Made by a program: the position numbers and the translations under genes. A stretch of DNA of 38,559 nt, from NCBI GenBank assembly GCA_002347285.1, contig DDXW01000057.1, positions 1-38,559 on the forward strand, written 5' to 3'. This document shows positions 35,911 to 38,559 of this stretch, piece after piece. The stretch's first letter is position 1, and every line of letters begins with the position of its first letter. This stretch comes from Rhodocyclaceae bacterium UBA2250. Lineage in GTDB: Bacteria; Pseudomonadota; Gammaproteobacteria; Burkholderiales; Rhodocyclaceae. Under the pieces are notes generated by a model. That model was not told the origin of the DNA. It worked only from the letters and a program-made list of their open reading frames with translations, and made no database searches.

Positions 35911-36783
35911 ATGAACCAGATGAGCCACAACATCCCCTCCCTGGCCACCGCGACGCGCAGCATCGGCGCCATCCTCGTCGACTCGGGCAAGCTCTCCGCC
36001 GCCGACGCCGAGCGCATCCTGCGCCAGCAGAAGGAAAACAACCTGCGCTTCGGCGACGCCGCCCTGCTGCTCGGCCTGCTCACTGAGCAGGACATCGCCG
36101 TGGCGCTCGCCCAGCAATACAACTACCCCTACCTGCTCAAGGGCGAGGGCAGCGTCGCGGAGGAAGTCACCGCGGCCTACGAACCCTTCAGCCCGCAGGT
36201 CGAGGCGCTGCGCATCCTGCGCAGCCAGCTCATGCTGCGCTGGTTCGCCGGCGATGCGGGGCAGAAGACGCTCGCCATCTGCAGCACCGGGCGCGGCGAG
36301 GGGCGCAGCCGCCTGGCGGCCAACCTCGCCGTCATCTTCGCCCAGCTCGGCGAGCGGACGCTGCTGATCGACGCCGACCTGCGCCAGCCGCGCCAGCACA
36401 CCCTGTTCAAGGTCGACGACAAGCTCGGCCTCTCGTCGATTCTCGCCGGACGCTGCGGACTCGAAGCCATCCGGACCGTTCCCGAGTTCCCGAACCTCGC
36501 GCTGCTGCCCGCCGGTCCCGTTCCGCCCAACCCGCAGGAACTGCTCGCCCAGCCCGCCTTCCTCCAGCTGCTCGAAACCGCCTCGGCGCGCCACGACGTC
36601 GTCCTGATCGACACGCCGGCGGCGGCCCTCTATGGCGACACGCAGACGATCGCTGCGCGCGCCCGCGCGGCGCTGATTCTCGCGCGCCGGCACCGCAGCT
36701 CCCTCGCCGCCACCCGGCAGTTCGCCGAGCATCTCGGCCAGCTGGGCGTCAACCTCGTCGGCTCCGTTCTCACGGAGTTCTAA
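35911..36783 (+). CDS. epsG: EpsG: chain-length tyrosine-kinase-like ATPase with MshEN-like N-terminus
   Basis: A 290-residue cytoplasmic P-loop protein of the BY-kinase family. The Walker A loop at about residues 127-134 reads GRGEGRSRLA, with Arg where a Lys is usual, a variant I believe common in this subfamily. Walker A' is LLIDADLRQPRQ (about 150-161) and Walker B is VVLIDTP (about 230). The C-terminus (NLVGSVLTEF) has no tyrosine cluster. Residues 17-75 form two half-repeats resembling the GSPII_E_N/MshEN fold (IGAILVDSGKL and FGDAALLLGLL, each followed by a helix ending in Gln-Gln). It should act on EpsF. Confidence 0.92.
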   Translation: MNQMSHNIPSLATATRSIGAILVDSGKLSAADAERILRQQKENNLRFGDAALLLGLLTEQDIAVALAQQYNYPYLLKGEGSVAEEVTAAYEPFSPQVEALRILRSQLMLRWFAGDAGQKTLAICSTGRGEGRSRLAANLAVIFAQLGERTLLIDADLRQPRQHTLFKVDDKLGLSSILAGRCGLEAIRTVPEFPNLALLPAGPVPPNPQELLAQPAFLQLLETASARHDVVLIDTPAAALYGDTQTIAARARAALILARRHRSSLAATRQFAEHLGQLGVNLVGSVLTEF

Positions 36784-36795
36784 TCCGGACTGGCC

Positions 36796-37686
36796 ATGTC
36801 TGCAGCGATCGCCGCAAAGAACCCCGGGCGGGGCATCGAATGGGCGCCGGTGCTGTTCGGGCTGGCCGCCCTGTACGTGCCCTCGGTGATCGATCTCGCC
36901 ATGGGCCTGTGGACGAGCGACGAACAGATGCACGGCCCGATCATCCTCGCCGTCACCCTCTACCTGTTCTGGGGCCTGCGCCACGCCATCCAGGACGCCC
37001 CCGTCGCCCCGCGCGGCGCCGTCGGCTGGCCGCTGCTCGTCGTCGCGCTGCTGCTCTACATCCTCGGCCGCTCGCAGGACATCATCCTCTTCGAGCTCGG
37101 CGCGCTGCTCCTGCTCCTGCCCGCGCTGCTCCTCATCCTGCGCGGCACCGCCGCCCTCAAGGTCTGCTGGTTCCCGATCTTCTTCCTCTTCTTCATGATC
37201 CCGCTGCCCGGCCCGGTGGTCGACGCGCTTACCCTCCCCATGAAGACCGCCGTCTCCTGGGCCACCGAGCACGTCCTCCACGCGTTCGGCTACCCGATTT
37301 CGCGCAGCGGCGTGATCCTCCACCTCGGGCAATACCAGCTGCTCGTCGCCAACGCCTGCGCCGGCCTGCACACCCTGTTTTCGCTCGAAGCCCTGGGCCT
37401 GCTCTACCTGCACCTGACCCGGCACGAATCCTGGGCGCGCAACACGGCGCTGGCCATCCTGATCATCCCGATCTCCTTCACCGCCAACGTCATCCGCGTG
37501 CTCACCCTCTCGCTGATCACCTACTACTTCGGCGACGCGGCCGGACAGGGCTTCCTGCACGGCTTCGCCGGCATGGTGCTGTTCATCAGCGCGCTGCTGC
37601 TCATCATCGCCATCGATTCCCTCATCCAGTTCGTCGTCGCCCGCGGCGCGCCGAAGAAACCCGGCGCCGGCGGGGCGGCGGCCTGA
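36796..37686 (+). CDS. xrtB: Exosortase B
   Basis: A 296-residue polytopic inner-membrane protease-transpeptidase with about eight hydrophobic helices. Exosortases cut and process PEP-CTERM tails. The catalytic triad is visible: Cys188 in NACAGL, Arg234 in NVIRV and His255 in LHGFAG. It sits directly after the EpsL/D/E/F/G genes, the neighbourhood that distinguishes XrtB from other exosortases. 12 bases after epsG and 37 bases before galU. The PEP-CTERM protein at 26746-27426 is a candidate substrate. Confidence 0.95.
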   Translation: MSAAIAAKNPGRGIEWAPVLFGLAALYVPSVIDLAMGLWTSDEQMHGPIILAVTLYLFWGLRHAIQDAPVAPRGAVGWPLLVVALLLYILGRSQDIILFELGALLLLLPALLLILRGTAALKVCWFPIFFLFFMIPLPGPVVDALTLPMKTAVSWATEHVLHAFGYPISRSGVILHLGQYQLLVANACAGLHTLFSLEALGLLYLHLTRHESWARNTALAILIIPISFTANVIRVLTLSLITYYFGDAAGQGFLHGFAGMVLFISALLLIIAIDSLIQFVVARGAPKKPGAGGAAA

Positions 37687-37723
37687 GCCGTGCAACCCGA
37701 ACCCAGCCCCTTGTAACCGAGCC

Positions 37724-38559
37724 ATGATCAAAGTCACCAAAGCCGTCTTTCCCGTTGCCGGCATGGGCACGCGCTTCCTGCCGGCCACCAAGGCCAGCCC
37801 GAAGGAAATGCTGCCGATCGTCGACAAGCCGCTGATCCAGTACGCCGTCGAAGAAGCCGTCGCCGCCGGCATCACCGACATGATCTTCGTCACCGGCCGC
37901 TCCAAGCGCGCCATCGAAGACCACTTCGACAAAGCCTACGAACTCGAAAGCGAACTCGAACGGCGCGGCAAGACCCAGATGCTCGAATTCGTCCGCAACC
38001 TGCTGCCCAAGAACATCAACTGCATCTACATCCGCCAGGCCGAAGCCCTCGGCCTCGGCCACGCCGTGCTGTGCGCCCAGCATGTGGTCGGCGACGAACC
38101 CTTCGCCGTCCTGCTCGCCGACGACCTGCTCGACGGCGACGTCCCGGTCATGCGGCAGATGGTCGACACCTACGACTACTACCGCTGCTCGGTGCTCGGC
38201 GTGCAGGACGTGCCGCGCGCGGACACCGCCAGCTACGGCATCGTCGCCGCCAAGCCCCTCGCCGAGCGGATCGAGCAGGTCGGCGCCATCGTCGAAAAGC
38301 CACAGCCCGAGGTCGCCCCCTCGACGCTCGCCGTGGTGGGCCGCTACGTGCTCACGCCGCGCATCTTCCACCACCTCGAGAACCTCCGGCCCGGCGCCGG
38401 CGGCGAGATCCAGCTCACCGACGCCATCTCGGCGCTGCTCGCCGAGCAGCAGGTGCTGGCCTACCGCTACCAGGGCGTGCGCTATGACTGCGGCTCGAAG
38501 CTCGGCTACCTGCAGGCCACCGTCGAATACGCCCTGCGCCACGCCGAAGTCGGCGCGGA
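37724..38559 (+). CDS. galU: UTP--glucose-1-phosphate uridylyltransferase, cut by window end
   Basis: The N-terminal 278 codons of GalU, which makes UDP-glucose from UTP and glucose-1-phosphate. The nucleotide-binding motif is VFPVAGMGTRFLPATKASPKEM (shown in part: GMGTRFLPATK). The downstream landmarks KEMLPIVDKPLIQY, QAEALGLGHAV, LADDLL, EKPQP and GEIQLTDAI are present. About 10-20 residues are missing at the 3' end. It is transcribed with the eps-xrtB genes and provides the substrate for GalE. Confidence 0.97.
   Translation, partial: MIKVTKAVFPVAGMGTRFLPATKASPKEMLPIVDKPLIQYAVEEAVAAGITDMIFVTGRSKRAIEDHFDKAYELESELERRGKTQMLEFVRNLLPKNINCIYIRQAEALGLGHAVLCAQHVVGDEPFAVLLADDLLDGDVPVMRQMVDTYDYYRCSVLGVQDVPRADTASYGIVAAKPLAERIEQVGAIVEKPQPEVAPSTLAVVGRYVLTPRIFHHLENLRPGAGGEIQLTDAISALLAEQQVLAYRYQGVRYDCGSKLGYLQATVEYALRHAEVGA

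Overview
This is a GC-rich, gene-dense stretch of a bacterial chromosome, most likely from a betaproteobacterium of the Rhodocyclales type (Zoogloea, Thauera or Azoarcus relatives). Three things point that way: an exosortase-B exopolysaccharide locus with EpsL/EpsD/EpsE/EpsF/EpsG proteins, a PEP-CTERM protein, and a fused MaoC-phosphotransacetylase next to acetate kinase. The taxon is inferred from gene content; no rRNA or tRNA gene was seen.

Layout. 1-6511 (+): the C-terminal part of a hybrid histidine kinase with a terminal HPt domain, gltX, a divergent glycine-zipper envelope protein (-), and a CHASE-PAS hybrid kinase that lacks an HPt. 6479-10920 (-): prfB (with an intact programmed +1 frameshift), lysS and mnmC, packed as one operon with a GTGA overlap. 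11126-13648 (+): an unusual PP2C-PAS-GGDEF-EAL protein with a degenerate GGDQF motif. 13684-19586 (-): MaoC/Pta fusion, ackA, a PAS-GGDEF diguanylate cyclase with its I-site, and prfC. 19656-23344 (-): yciB, yciI, bolA and a parvulin chained by overlapping stop/start codons, a terminator-like hairpin, then an EamA transporter overlapping an MtfA-type peptidase. 23426-24673 (+): D-amino-acid dehydrogenase.

Accessory segment, 24757-26661 (+): an unrecognised acidic protein made of two tandem copies of one ~66-residue unit, a tyrosine recombinase missing its N-terminus that starts right after it, and a HigB/HigA-type toxin-antitoxin pair with a 19-bp palindrome over its promoter. 26746-30024 (-): a DGC-domain Cys-rich protein, a Tat-exported PhoX-type phosphatase and a PEP-CTERM secreted protein, ending in a strong terminator.

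30285-38559 (+): galE, epsL, epsD, epsE, epsF, epsG, exosortase B and galU (cut by the window end), a polysaccharide export and protein-sorting operon. GalE and GalU supply UDP-sugars, EpsL/D/E/F/G handle chain length and export, and XrtB would process PEP-CTERM proteins such as the one at 26746-27426. The window also holds two c-di-GMP enzymes, and EpsG carries an MshEN-like N-terminal segment, so c-di-GMP control of export is a testable idea. No CRISPR array, complete prophage or insertion sequence was seen.
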